Positions 40,862 to 51,929 of a DNA stretch of 64,000 bases are shown here, piece by piece (position 1 is the stretch's first letter; the number at the start of each line of letters is the position of its first letter). The DNA lies in assembly GCF_003597395.2 (NCBI RefSeq), contig NC_133770.1, positions 297,113,398-297,177,397 of the forward strand. The letters are read 5' to 3'. The notes below the pieces were generated by a model. It made no database searches and was not told the DNA's origin. It saw nothing but the letters and a program-made list of their open reading frames with translations. The stretch is from Chelonoidis abingdonii (Eukaryota > Chordata > Testudines > Testudinidae). Made by a program: the position numbers and the translations under genes.

Positions 40862-41980
40862 TAACTTCTCTTAAGCCATTAACGTAGGAGCTCATATTTC
40901 TGAATTAGTTACTCTTACAAGCAGTTCATTGGCTCCACTCATTGCAGCCCCTCCAAGATCTTCTAGAGTTAAGAGTAGCTATCTAAATGGCAAAGCCTGG
41001 CTAATATTTTATTTGAACAAAGACCACAGGTTCCCTGAATCATCCCGGTTGCCCACGGGCATGTACTTTTGCAATCACAAGTGCCTTTCTGTTTTTCATG
41101 ATGCACACCAATGCTTTTCAGTGCAGAAGTCCATGGGGTCTTGAAATAACACTTCCCATCTTCACCAAATCCATACAATTCCAGTGAACCAGGCAGCAAG
41201 AGTAAGCTTGAAACTAATGCAGAACCAATGATCCTTTTACACTTCATATATATGCTAGCCAGAAGAGCTATTGAAAGTTTTTCTATAGCATCTGTCCCTG
41301 TGGAATCAAAGTGCTGAATCTGGACTATTTAGAAACCAGATCCAGCCCCCTCAAAATATCAAACCCAACAAAATCTTTCCCACTGGTACAGCCAACTTTA
41401 TAATTTTTAGTTCCACTCTGACCTACTTCAGCCAGTGTCCAGTTCTTTGATATTTCTGCAATAGACAATGACAAGGAAGATTTTTGCTATTCAGCTGCTC
41501 TTATATATCGTAATATGCCAGCAAATGTGTATGTGTATTACTGCCATCTACTGGAGGGAGGTAGAACTGCTTATACAAGTGTCATAGGCCCCACACTGCT
41601 AAGAGTGATGCATTCTTTTTTAGGACAAAGAGGTGAGGGACTGTACTCTCAGGGAAGGAGGACATGGATTCTGCCCTCGTTATCAGTGACACAGCATAGA
41701 ACAGAAACAGGATCCCTACCTGTGGACTTGCTGCTGTATTTATACATGGATCTGAAATCTTTTTGGGCACATCATAGGTGTTGGTTTTGTTGTTCACGGT
41801 GAACATAGAACTGGTTAGAGATTGGCCGGGACTGGAGCGCCATATGCCTCCTGCTAACTCTGGGGAGTGCAACATGGGGTCAGATTCTACACCTGAACTC
41901 GGCCACTCAGGCCTCTCTCTGGTGCAGGTGACGGGCTGGGTTGACTGCCCTCAAGACTGAAAACCTCAAGCCATGCCACA
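40862..41980. other. Stretch without a recognised feature
   Basis: CTGCCATCTACTGGAGG at 41540 resembles words in old turtle repeats. No gene seen. Confidence 0.4.
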
Positions 41981-41984
41981 GATG

Positions 41985-42772
41985 CTATAGAGAACAAAAT
42001 GAAATTCAATTAGCATGTAAGGTGCTACACTTAGGGAAACAAAACCAAACGCCCAAACAAAGATTGGGGGATAACTGGCTTGGCAGCAGCACTGCTGACA
42101 AGGATCTGGGAGTTGTGGTGGATCACAACCGCAACGTTTAAGTCAACAATGAGATGCTGTTGAAAAAAAAAAAGCAAATGCAGTTTTAGGTTGCATTATC
42201 AGAGGCACAACATGCATGTCACGGGAGGTGACAGTAACACTCTACTTGGTGCTGGTTAGGCCTCAGCTGGAGAACTGTGTCAGTTTTGGTCACCAATGTA
42301 TAGAAAGAATTCAGAGAAACTGGAAAGTATCCAGAGGCGAGACACAAAGATGATCAAAGGGGTGGAACACAACCAGATGAATAAAGGCTGAAGGAACTGG
42401 GCATGTTTAGTTTGGAACAGAGGAGATTAACAGGGGACATGATAGCAGTCTTCAAACACTTGAAAGGCTGCCATAAAAATGAAGAAGAAAAATTGTCCTT
42501 TCTCGCCATGGACGGCAGGACAAGAGGCCCTGGGTTCAAACTATCCCAGAGCAGATTTAGATTAAATCTCAAGAAAAACTTCCTACTGTAAGACCAGTAG
42601 GAAAGTGGAACAGATGCCTAGGGAGGGCGTGGAAGCTTCTTCACTGAAGGTTTTCAAAAGGAGGCTGGAAAGCCATCTGCCTGGGATGGTTTAGACACAA
42701 CAAATCCTGCATCTTGGCAGGGGTTAGACTAGCTGACCCTAGCGGTCCCTTCTAACCCTATGATTCTATGCA
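41985..42772 (+). mobile_element. CR1 LINE 3' part
   Basis: Covers the region after RT (GGATCTGGGAGTTGTGGTGG), the ORF2 C-terminus (frame 42403-42588, pattern FSLEQRRLTGDMIAVFKHLKG) and the 3' tail (CTAGCGGTCCCTTCTAACC, TATGATTCTATG). Frameshifts and stops throughout. An intermediate-age copy. Confidence 0.93.
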
Positions 42773-42879
42773 GCATGGGCAGGAGCAAAGCATCCTTCCC
42801 CACAGGGCCCCATCCTGAACTGGATGGACCTGCTGTAATTCAGGGGGAAGCAGTTACTAGTAGTGGGATTTAATATGTG

Positions 42880-43115
42880 CATTATAGTAGGGCCTGGGGG
42901 CTCATTGCGCTAGGTGCTGTACATACACACAGTGAAAGATAGTCTCTACAACAAAGAACTTCCAATTGAAACAAACAAGAAGACAGCAAGTTGAGGAGCA
43001 GAAGCACCATATGGGGGAAAACAAAGGCAGAGAGAGACCAAGGAACTAGCCCAAAGTCACACAGAAAGTCTGTGGCAGAACTAGGAACTGAACGGAGATC
43101 TGCTAAATCTTAGTC
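42880..43115. repeat. Ancient SINE or LINE composite (GCTAGGTGCTGTAC type)
   Basis: CATTGCGCTAGGTGCTGTAC, AAGAACTTCCAATTGAA, then a reversed MIR-like AGCCCAAAGTCACACAGAAA and GAACTAGGAACTGAAC. The order suggests one old element. The first part recurs at 44915 and 52620. Confidence 0.6.
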
Positions 43116-43119
43116 TATG

Positions 43120-44265
43120 GCTTTAATCATATAGCAGCATCTTTCTTCTTCTGATAGTGATAGAGGCCCATTCCCCAGGGCCCACTCAGGCCTTGACAGT
43201 TCCATTGCGGGCAAAGGTGTCACTTGGGGTGGTGAGTTTGTGGTGCGCGTTCCAGTCAGTTAGCAAATGGACTGAGGGCGTCGACTCCATTCACACTGGT
43301 CACCAAATAGCCACTGGATAGTGAACAATCCAGGTGTTGGCCTGGGGGAAGGATGGTGCTTATCATGGCACTGATTGCACCCCTGGAATCAAGCAGGTGG
43401 AAGCTGGCAGAAGGGGTGGGACACACCCACTCAACACTCTCCACAAGGAAAACTTTTGGTGTGTGCTTGAGTAGCTCAGAGGACTCTTCTCATCTGTGGC
43501 AGCTTTATTGGGGGTAGGATCTGAAGCCCCAAGACTGGAGTAACCTCCACACACACCCCACATGGGGACTAACATCAGCACAGTGCCACGTGAGAGGGTG
43601 GGCAGCTCATCTGCCTGAGATCCTGCCCTGCCCCTACCCTTGAGAAGCTCAACAGGTTTTGAGCTTGACATCCCGTCCCAGCCTGAATAATCCATAGGTC
43701 AGTTTGCCCAATTGCTGAGCTGTCATCCATAGAGAAAGGGGCTTCTAGGCCCCTTAATTTTACATAGGGAAGGGACAAGATTTGATACACTGTGCTCACT
43801 ACAGAAGCAATCCTCCAACCAACTGTGACTAAAATGATCCCTGCTTTAATACCACTACTTGCTGCAATTTCAATGGAGGTGACTTCAGTCTCCCAGCACT
43901 CTGCTCCGCTCACATTCTCCGTCCATCTGTCGATCCTGCAGCAATTCCTCCCGTATCCATCACTTCTGCGTTGTCATTTGTTCCAACAGGATGGCCTGAA
44001 ACGGTCATTGTTACGTCATTTATTGGAGAAAGCTCCAGCCTGGTTGGAGAAGTAACTCTACCAAGCTGTTTTTATAATTATGTCTCGAGACACACAGCGC
44101 TCTCCCCAAGTCAAGCGCTGCAGATTATCTAACACCTGTAGGGTAGGAAGTGTCACTCCATGGATTCTGTGGAGACTGTTGCATACAATGCTACTCCTCC
44201 AGTTCTATAAGCTAGTTGGCCTTTCCTGGCTAGTCCATGTACTACTGATGTTTGTCACTCCACCA
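43120..44265. other. Stretch without a recognised feature
   Basis: Overlapping minus frames at 43363-43913 carry no domain. No gene seen. Confidence 0.4.
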
Positions 44266-44275
44266 TGTTTCGGGG

Positions 44276-44385
44276 CAGGGGCACTGGAACAATGTGTATA
44301 GTAGGGGTGCTGAGAGCCATTGACCCAAACTGCAAACCTTGTATATAATGGAAACCACTTCAACCACCCCTAGTTCCAGCACCTA
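44276..44385 (+). mobile_element. Short MITE with AGGTGCTGGAAC ends
   Basis: Left part GGGGCACTGGAACAAT and right part CTAGTTCCAGCACCT are inverted. Inside is GGGGTGCTGAGAGCC. Flanks TGTTTCGGG and CGTTTCAGG agree at 7 of 9 positions and may be the target duplication. About 110 bp. Confidence 0.65.
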
Positions 44386-44389
44386 CGTT

Positions 44390-44865
44390 TCAGGAATTCC
44401 TGATGCCGCCACAATCCTCTTCCATTGCCAGGCATTCTAGCTCCTATGTTTTTGCCTTGAAGTTCTGCACTCTGCTGTATAGATATTTGCAATTTCATTC
44501 CTGGCTGCACATGTCTATTTTTATAGAACTCCTTTATCTGACACACTCCTTCCTTTCTCTAACGTACCTCCATGATCATAACCCATCCCACCTTCAGTTC
44601 ACCTGTCCTTTCTGGTCTAGGCTTTACTTCCAGACACAAAGGTAATTTTCTATTACTAACTTTTTGTAACCAACTCCTTTATCTGACCCAGCTGTTCCTC
44701 AGCACCTGTTGGCTCTCCCCCCAGCTTCTCATTGAAACAATCATCTTCACATCCATGCCCCAAGACTCTGAGAAAGGATTTGTCCTGGTGACAGACAGAT
44801 GAAGGTTGCCTGCTGTATTTTCCTCTGTTTTTTTGCAATTGAAGGCTCCAGTCATTGTTATCATT
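44390..44865. other. Stretch without a recognised feature
   Basis: Pyrimidine-rich; frames at 44403-44802 look like chance. No gene seen. Confidence 0.4.
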
Positions 44866-44869
44866 TATA

Positions 44870-45040
44870 TTGTGTAGCCCCAGAAGCCCCAGTCACAGAC
44901 CAGGATCTCACGGTGCTAGGTGCTGTACAAACACTGAACAAACAGAGGGCCCCTCTCCAAAGAGCTTCCAGTCTAAACATAAGGCACAAGAGAATAGTTG
45001 GATCCAGAGATGGGGATCACAAGGAAACAGTGAGTCAACA
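44870..45040 (+). repeat. Ancient repeat fragment (GGTGCTAGGTGCTGTAC type)
   Basis: ACGGTGCTAGGTGCTGTACAA and CCAAAGAGCTTCCAGTCTAA match the first half of the element at 42880. It runs straight into a CR1 tail. Confidence 0.6.
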
Positions 45041-45212
45041 TGGGTCCCTAGGGAGGTGGTGGAATCTCCTTCCTTAGAGGTTTTAAGGTCACACTTGACA
45101 AAGCTCTTTCTGGGATGATTTAGTTGGGGTTGGTCCTGCTTTGAGCAGGGGGTTGGACTAGATACCTCCTGAGGTCCCTTCCAACCCTGATTTTCTATGA
45201 TTCTATTAATAT
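45040..45212 (+). mobile_element. CR1 3' tail
   Basis: CCTAGGGAGGTGGTGGAATC, GGGGGTTGGACTAGATACC, TTTCTATGATTCTATT. Only the last 170 bases. Confidence 0.93.
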
Positions 45213-45214
45213 TG

Positions 45215-45865
45215 GGCAGCATGCTAGGTCGTGATCTAAGCACATCTGCTGTCTATCCAATGGGTCGTTTTGCCAATGAGGACCGTGGCATCTCCCTTCC
45301 TGTAGTTTAATTGTTTTTAAAGCTATGACTAATGCTGAATTTAGATGCAATTTTTTCCTCATTCTTGAATCACTTTTTGTTTGAGGCGCCATCAAAGGAA
45401 AGTCAGGATAGTTTGTTTTTTTGAAAAATGTAAATTTTGAAAGTAGTCCAATATTCTGAATGAAGAGTCTGTCTAAAAAGGCAGCTTAGGCTCAGAGCAG
45501 CATTGTTAATGCCCATTTTCAGGTGCAAGCTGGGAAATATTTACTCGCTGTTCCAAGCTTCCAGCTCCAAGATGACACTTCCTTCTGTCTCACTCCAATC
45601 TGTCACTCCTGGCCCTTCCTGAAATGCCTCTCCATTCCCTAACACACACGTGTCCAAAACACATGTGCTGATCCTTCCTAAAACACTGCCAGCACTGGAA
45701 ATCAATTTGCATGTTTGGTGACCCATAGTGCTTTACACTGTTTTACTCTACTTCAGGAATGTTTCTGCTCGAATGAAATGGTTGCCAAGCCTTGATAGCC
45801 ACTTGGCTACTTATGATGGGAGATTTGAGTTCCCTGTGCTTATTGGCACAGCCAGTTTCATCTAT
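45215..45865. other. Stretch without a recognised feature
   Basis: No gene or repeat recognised. Confidence 0.4.
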
Positions 45866-45867
45866 CC

Positions 45868-45945
45868 AAAGATTTTAAGGTCAGAAGGGACAACTAGATC
45901 ATCTAGCTTGACCCCCTGTATAACATATGCCATAGAAAGGTTTGT
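45868..45945 (-). mobile_element. CR1 3' tail, minus, old subfamily
   Basis: TTAAGGTCAGAAGGGACAAC, AGATCATCTAGCTTGACCCC and ATAACATATGCCATAGAA fit the reversed tail. Confidence 0.75.
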
Positions 45946-45949
45946 TGTG

Positions 45950-46595
45950 GCAGTTCACCATTCTATCTGCGTTGAGTATTTGCTTATGGAATGTGGGTTC
46001 TTAACACAGGAGCTCTGAATTGGTTTCAAGGTGCCATGACCTCTCTCTCTTTTCTAGATAAATAGGAAGGGTCCTTTTGTCCGGATGGGAAGGGGTCTTG
46101 ATAAGGAAAAGGTCAAGAAGGCCTGTGACAGAAGACAGCAACCTATTAGATCATTTAGTTTATTGCCCAGGCAATTCAGAACTGGACCCAGCACTTTATA
46201 AAATCTGTGCTTGAATCAGGGGTAGTTTAGATGTCTTCAGTCCATTGGAGCAAGCTGCATGAACTTGGAGGGAGGAACTCAGGCTGCAGGAAGGGTTTGG
46301 AGGAGGCACCAGGAAGTTGGTCTGTGTGCACATGGCTGGAAAGCTCAACTCTGTAAATGATTCATTTAATACAGAGTCACTTTAATTTAACAAGAATAGA
46401 GGTCTCACATATCATTATCCAGAATACAATGCTTGAAACATTAGCCAGGGGGTTCTAGCATGTCCCTTGGGAGATTAACAGAGTCTCTAATAGATCTCAT
46501 GGTGTGTGAAGGAATTCTTCCATCCCAGTGTTAGGACTAACTTTCCCTTTGCTACCTCCCATCCTGTTGTGGGTTTTTTTTAAATAACTGGAGAT
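45950..46595. other. Stretch without a recognised feature
   Basis: No gene or repeat recognised. Confidence 0.4.
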
Positions 46596-46599
46596 ATAT

Positions 46600-46778
46600 C
46601 TATCTCCTAGAACTGGAAGGGACCTTGAAAGGTCATTGAGTCCAGCCTCTGCCTTCACTAGGCAGGAACAAGGCCTGATTTTTGCCCCAGATCCCTAAGT
46701 AGCCATCTCAAGGATTGAACTCACAATCCTGGATTTAGTAGACTAATGCTCAAAACCACTGAGCTATCCCTCCCCTCC
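46600..46778 (-). mobile_element. Turtle tRNA SINE, minus
   Basis: Reverse of the SINE type at 32081: CTCCTAGAACTGGAAGGGAC at the tail side, GGATTGAACTCACAATCC (B-box region) and ACCACTGAGCTATCCCTCC (A-box region) at the head side. Confidence 0.92.
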
Positions 46779-46779
46779 A

Positions 46780-48795
46780 ACTAACTAATACTATTCATTT
46801 TCCTTTTGCCCCTTTGTTTTGATAAGCAAAAACACAGGTTTCCTGTACACAGAAATAGAGGCTCCAATTCCCAACAGTTACCAAGGAGCACTCAGCAGGT
46901 TGCAAACATGACTTTATGCCACCTGATCCTGGCCCACCTGTGTGCCAGGTCAGTCAGCCGGCATAACTCAGAGCAGTCTTCATCCAGCTGCCAATAGTCT
47001 GTATGGCTGGTATAGCACCCAGTGATCAGTAGGCAAACCACAGATGTGCCTTCTTCCCACTGACACAGCTCTCCACTACCAGAGGATCACAATGCATGCT
47101 GGGGTGAGCCACCTGTGACTGGATACTCCACCAGGGGTACCTAGGGTTGTAAGGCAGCTTGCTACCACTTGCTCTTAGCGTGAGGGAGTCTTGTCTATGC
47201 TGGATGTGGGTCAACCCCCTGAATTCACCAGCCTCTGGCAGCATAAGCCTCTGCAGGCCTTGTCCTCTCTGGACAGGTTAGCAATAGGCACACAAACTGA
47301 ACATTCCCCATCAAGACAGCTCACCCAAAGCCCTTTTCCTGGCATCTGGAACCAGTTTGACTGAGATCCTCTCTCATAAGCTCAAGCCTGCTGGTGGCTT
47401 GTCCACACAGACTGAAGAAACACTTGGGGTCCCCACCAGCACCCTGACCCCAGCTACAGTTTCAGATGTTCACTGTCCGCCCCCTCGATGGGATAACCCG
47501 CTGGGTTTTGTTTTTTCCTTCTGCAATTGATTAGCATTGTGCCCTCTGACAGTTGGCATCTAGAGGTCCTGGGGTCACACAGTTTCATGGCAGAGAGGTG
47601 GTGACTGAGTTGCCCCTCCCTTTGCTTTGGGTGAACACCTGGGTGCAGGGCAAGCGCATACTGCCAGTCTCCCTCTACTGCACACCCAGGGTGGAAGCTG
47701 GTGCCCAGTCCCAGAGAGGGAGCGCTTGCCCTTTCTGGCCCTGCAGTGGATCCTTTGCCAGTCAGCACAAGTCTAAAAGCAGGACGCAGCGGGTGCTAAG
47801 AAGCTGGAAATTAGTCCCTTTCAGTTCCTCCTGCTCCACTTTTCTCCACCTTCCTCCCCTAGTCCCTTCTGTAGCTGGCCACAGCAAAGGAAGAATTCCT
47901 GCCTAATTAAGGCTTCTCTTTGGTGAGTGATTGCAGAGCACTTTGCAGCTCTCTCAGCACAAAGGAGACTACATTAGAGAGTGGTGTGGCCTTCATTCTC
48001 CCCACACTGCTGGAAAGTGCTTTTCTGGGTTTCCAGGAAAGTCTCTCTTCTCCCCAGGAGGTTTGAAGAGGTGACTCAGTGGCCGCTCTGATCTTTATTG
48101 TTTGCCAGCATAAAAGCTCACAATAAAGCAGTGTCCTGCATGTACCGTGCTAGTGCTGACAAGGGGGACGCTGTCTGAACTTTCAAGAGCAGGATGTTCA
48201 CTTACAGGGGACACCATTATCTTCAGGGAAGTAAATCCCATGTAGAGGTGAAATATTTGAACCTACCTCTGCTACGAGTAACCTCCAAGATTGCTACCGC
48301 TGGGAGACTGTAGGAAAAATGGGTTTTCCTGCCATTTTAATTTATTGCATTTGTACCTTTGATAGCATAAACCATATTAGGAGCATGTGCACCTCTATCA
48401 CCCTCTAGTGAGGGCTAGTCCATAGCAAGATAAGCACCTCCTACAGCTAAGGGGGTCACTCTGATGCACAGCAGTCACTGCAAGGCCGTTTGCTTCGTAT
48501 CCCCTTCCTACCTATCATGTATCAGTCGTTGTTCAGATGCCAGCCTCCCTCAGCCACTGGTTACATTTTCAGATGAGCCCCTTCATGCTGTCTCCCATGC
48601 ACCCCTCACATTTGGCAGGAGCTACTCAGGTACATCTGCAAAACTAACTCATTGTCATCCTCCAGACTCTTCTCTGCCACGATGCCTACAAAACACCTGA
48701 GAACACTTGGGCTGCGGGTGTGGAGACCTCAGTCTAGCATGCTGGGAAATACGGGTATTGTTTCGTTGTACAGCCCTCTCTGCACATATCTAACT
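46780..48795. other. Stretch without a recognised feature
   Basis: The frames at 47454-47906 on both strands have no domain. No repeat recognised over 2 kb, which makes it one of the plainest parts of the window. Confidence 0.4.
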
Positions 48796-48799
48796 GCCC

Positions 48800-48928
48800 T
48801 CTCCTGCCCCATACTTCAATTGCAAGCTGTTCAGGGACAGGGGCTTCCTCTTTGTTCTGGGTTTGCACAGAATCTAGCACAATGGGATTTTGGTCCATGA
48901 GTCGGGCTCCTAGATGCTACCACAGCAA
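48800..48928 (+). repeat. Ancient LINE 3'-end fragment (L2/L3-type)
   Basis: TTGCAAGCTGTTCAGGGACAG, TGCACAGAATCTAGCACAAT and CATGAGTCGGGCTCCTAGAT follow the layout seen at 13890. Confidence 0.6.
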
Positions 48929-48929
48929 A

Positions 48930-50390
48930 AGTACCAGAACTAGGGGTGTCAGGGGCCCCACTTTTTAAAATGAGCATAGTTTGGGGCAACAGGGAGGGAT
49001 CATCACCATTAGCCCCCACTCCTCCCACTGCAAATCACAGCCCCTGCCAGCACCACTCCTCACCTACCTGAGATTTGTAGTTCAGTGGGTCAGTGCTGCG
49101 CCCTGCCATCCCAAACTATACCCATGTTAAAAAGATGGGGGCATGGCTCCCTGACTCCTTCCAGCACCAGTAGCTCCTCCACTTCTACAAAGGTTGCTAT
49201 GCTCTTGTACCACAGCACAAATAATACCTGTCCTACGATTTGAATTTTAGTTATCAATAAGATGAAGGAAAAGAGCAGAAAACTCAGGAGCTGATTTTTT
49301 TAAAATATAGGGGAAAAAATACATGATTTGCTCTTTAAAACTCCCTTAGGAAGCATGTCATTAAGTTACAAGGATTTCAATGCCAGCTTCATAACAGGTT
49401 CATAAAGTCCCCCCACAAAGGGCAGAATGAAAAAAAAAACAACTCCTAATTGCAGTCCTTAAACTTCCCTGGCTTTGCAAACCAGAAAATTCTGAAATAC
49501 AAATTCCCAGCCCTCAAACTAGCACACCCTTCTGCCTAGATTGAACTCCCAGACCAGAGTGACTGTAAGACAACTGGAGCAAGCTTTATAGGCCTTTAGC
49601 CCCACCTCTAACAGGTTCTGGCAAATCATCTCCCTCCACCTGCCTCACAGAGGAGTTTTATACAAAGGACCTGGGTAATCTACACACTTTCTGCAGCTGG
49701 CTACTCCACCATGTGCTCCTTAGCTCCAGCTGTAGAGGCTCTGTAGGTCTCTGGTTCCAAACCCGCTGTTGGTGAAAACAGCCCTTTGGACCTGGTGCCT
49801 CCTGAATTATATTGCAGTAGGACTTGGCATCTTGCAGAACAGATCCTCAGTGTGTAGTCAATTTTACTGCCTTATGGTAGGGCACTTCCTCCCCATGTCT
49901 CTTTGAGGGGCATCTGCCAGTAACAGCAGCCACAATGCAACACCTGAATCTGAAGCTGGAGAGACAGGAGGGTGCAGCAAAGAAGGGGCTGGAGTAAGGG
50001 AGGTGATTTGAGCAAAGACCCTTCTAAGCATCATCAATAAAGCAAAACTTCCAAAGGCCTTTTAACATAATCCAGAATGACCCTCACATTGCTCACTCCA
50101 AAAACTCCATTCCGTGTGTTTTTCAGCTTAAAAAGACAACTTCAGGTGGGCCACCTCCCTTTACAAAGTCGTGGAGCATCCCCCGTGCAGCTTAGCTTAC
50201 TTTGTTCAGGTGATGGATGTGGTGGAGGGGCATGGGGAGAAGAGACACAAAGGCCAATCAGGTAATGGAAGAGGGTTGGCTTGGTTTGCAGCTATCAGAG
50301 CGAAATCCCACATTCATGCTCATTTGCACATTAATTCTGTATCCAGACTTAACTATAAGTCTAGGTGTCACATGGGCTGTAGATTGGAAA
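48930..50390. other. Stretch without a recognised feature
   Basis: No gene or repeat recognised. Confidence 0.4.
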
Positions 50391-50394
50391 CTAA

Positions 50395-50480
50395 AGATGC
50401 TTGGGTTTCTAGTCCCAGCTCTGCCCCTGACCTGCTGTGTGACCCTAGGCCCGTCTCCTCCTCTCCCAGTCTTTGTCTAT
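50395..50480 (+). repeat. MIR-like SINE fragment
   Basis: TTTCTAGTCCCAGCTCTGCC and CTGCTGTGTGACCCTAGGC match the SINE core. Confidence 0.65.
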
Positions 50481-50559
50481 TGAGACCCTGGGCCTGCCAA
50501 GATGTGTTCATGTGCTTTCCATACTGGGAGTAGTTCTGTTGAAGTCACTAGTGTCTTAG

Positions 50560-50670
50560 ACCAAAAACTCTTGGGCACAGAGACTGTCTCTCACTATGTG
50601 TCTGTGCAGCACACAGCATACCAGGACCTAGTTTCAGCTGGGACCTCTAAGCACTATCATAATATAACTA
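50560..50670 (+). repeat. Ancient LINE 3'-end fragment (L2/L3-type)
   Basis: CAAAAACTCTTGGGCACAGA, TGTGCAGCACACAGCATACC and GGGACCTCTAAGCACTATCA follow the same layout as 48800, strongly decayed. Confidence 0.5.
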
Positions 50671-50754
50671 ATTGTTAATAATTAGGCCCCTCTATTTCCA
50701 AGATCCAAATCCTCAAAGGTATTAATGCTCCCAACTTCCATTGAAACCTGGGCC

Positions 50755-50895
50755 CTAATCCAGATGGGTCAAATTTACCCTTGCTGTGACCTCACTGAAA
50801 TCAGTGCATTTACACTAGTAATGAATTTGGCTGGATGGACCTCAGTTTTCCCATCTGTAAAATGGGATTGCTCATATTTGAATGTCTCCCCGCAA
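50755..50895 (+). repeat. Ancient palindromic repeat plus MIR-like core
   Basis: GTCAAATTTACCCTTGCTGT and AGTGCATTTACACTAGTAATG belong to the old palindromic repeat; CTCAGTTTTCCCATCTGTAA and AATGGG belong to a MIR-like core. Confidence 0.5.
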
Positions 50896-51659
50896 TGTTG
50901 CAAGGCCTAGTGCTGCTAAGGCACTTTGAGAGCAGTGCCTGGAAGAGGAGATAGGAGTCATCAGCATTTTAAGACAATTCTAGGCAATTTACTGCCCCTC
51001 TCCCCAGCATCTATCTAGGTAGCATAGCGAGCAGCCCTTAGCAGGTGACTTATCAGCTTAATCACCTTTCAAATAAAGGCAAGAGCCACACCTGGTTCAG
51101 ACTCCCGCCCATGCAAATACAGCACAGCTGAAAAAAGAAGCCCAACCTGCTCTCTCTGTCCATTTCTCTTATTTCGGAGCAGGGAAAGGTAGCTCTGCGG
51201 CTGGCTTCCTTGCAAAAGGCTTTGCACCAAGGCACCAAGCAAATCAATGGGTTTGTAGTACACCTGCAGATGGAGTCACTCCAGCTATTGGCAGCTGGGA
51301 TTATTTAATGAAGCAAGGAGTTTTCTATTGATTTTATGACTCCAGCTGGAAATTAGAAGGCCTGCTGTAATTAGCCCTTAAGTCTCCAATTTGTCATCCA
51401 AAACAAACCTGAGATTTAGAACCTATATGGCTGGAAATGGTTGGTGTGGCTGCAGACTCACTGTCTTTAGGCCCAGAGGTATAAGGGTGATAACTCAAGT
51501 GAGAACATACATCATAGTATCTGATCAGTGCAAGCTATTTTCCCTCCGCTGGAGGGTCTGACCACGGTCCAGTGAAGGCAGGGAGGGCCTCTGAGCATGT
51601 CCTTCACCTGAATAAGTCTTAACTGCTTTACAGAATGACAATAAATGCAAGAGCGGTGA

Positions 51660-51725
51660 AGGGGCAGTAACATAGGGCCAGATCCTCCAATGGGAGTTAA
51701 TACCTTGAGGATCTGGGCCATAGAT
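51660..51725 (+). repeat. Ancient palindromic amniote repeat
   Basis: AGGGCCAGATCCTCCAATGG and TTGAGGATCTGGGCC are inverted ends (GGNCCAGATCCTC/GAGGATCTGGGCC). A compact, nearly symmetrical copy. Confidence 0.6.
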
Positions 51726-51747
51726 AACAATGCTTTGAACCGAGGGA

Positions 51748-51925
51748 TAATCTGGTTAAAGCACAGAGGCAGGAGGCCAGAGATTTGGGTTGTATTCCTG
51801 GCTCTGACACTGATTCCCTCTGGGTCCTTGGTCGAAGCACCTCACTGTTCTGTACCTCAGTTTCCTCCCCTGTAAAATGGGGCTGTTGTAAGACAATTTA
51901 ACATTCATCAATTGCTTTGGGATCA
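51748..51925 (+). repeat. MIR-like tRNA SINE, nearly full length
   Basis: Head with GGTTAAAGCACAGAGGC and GGGTTGTATTCCTGGCTCTG, core TGGGTCCTTGGTCGAAGCAC, then CCTCAGTTTCCTCCCCTGTA and AAATGGGGC. One of the best-preserved ancient SINEs here. Confidence 0.75.
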
Positions 51926-51929
51926 TCAC

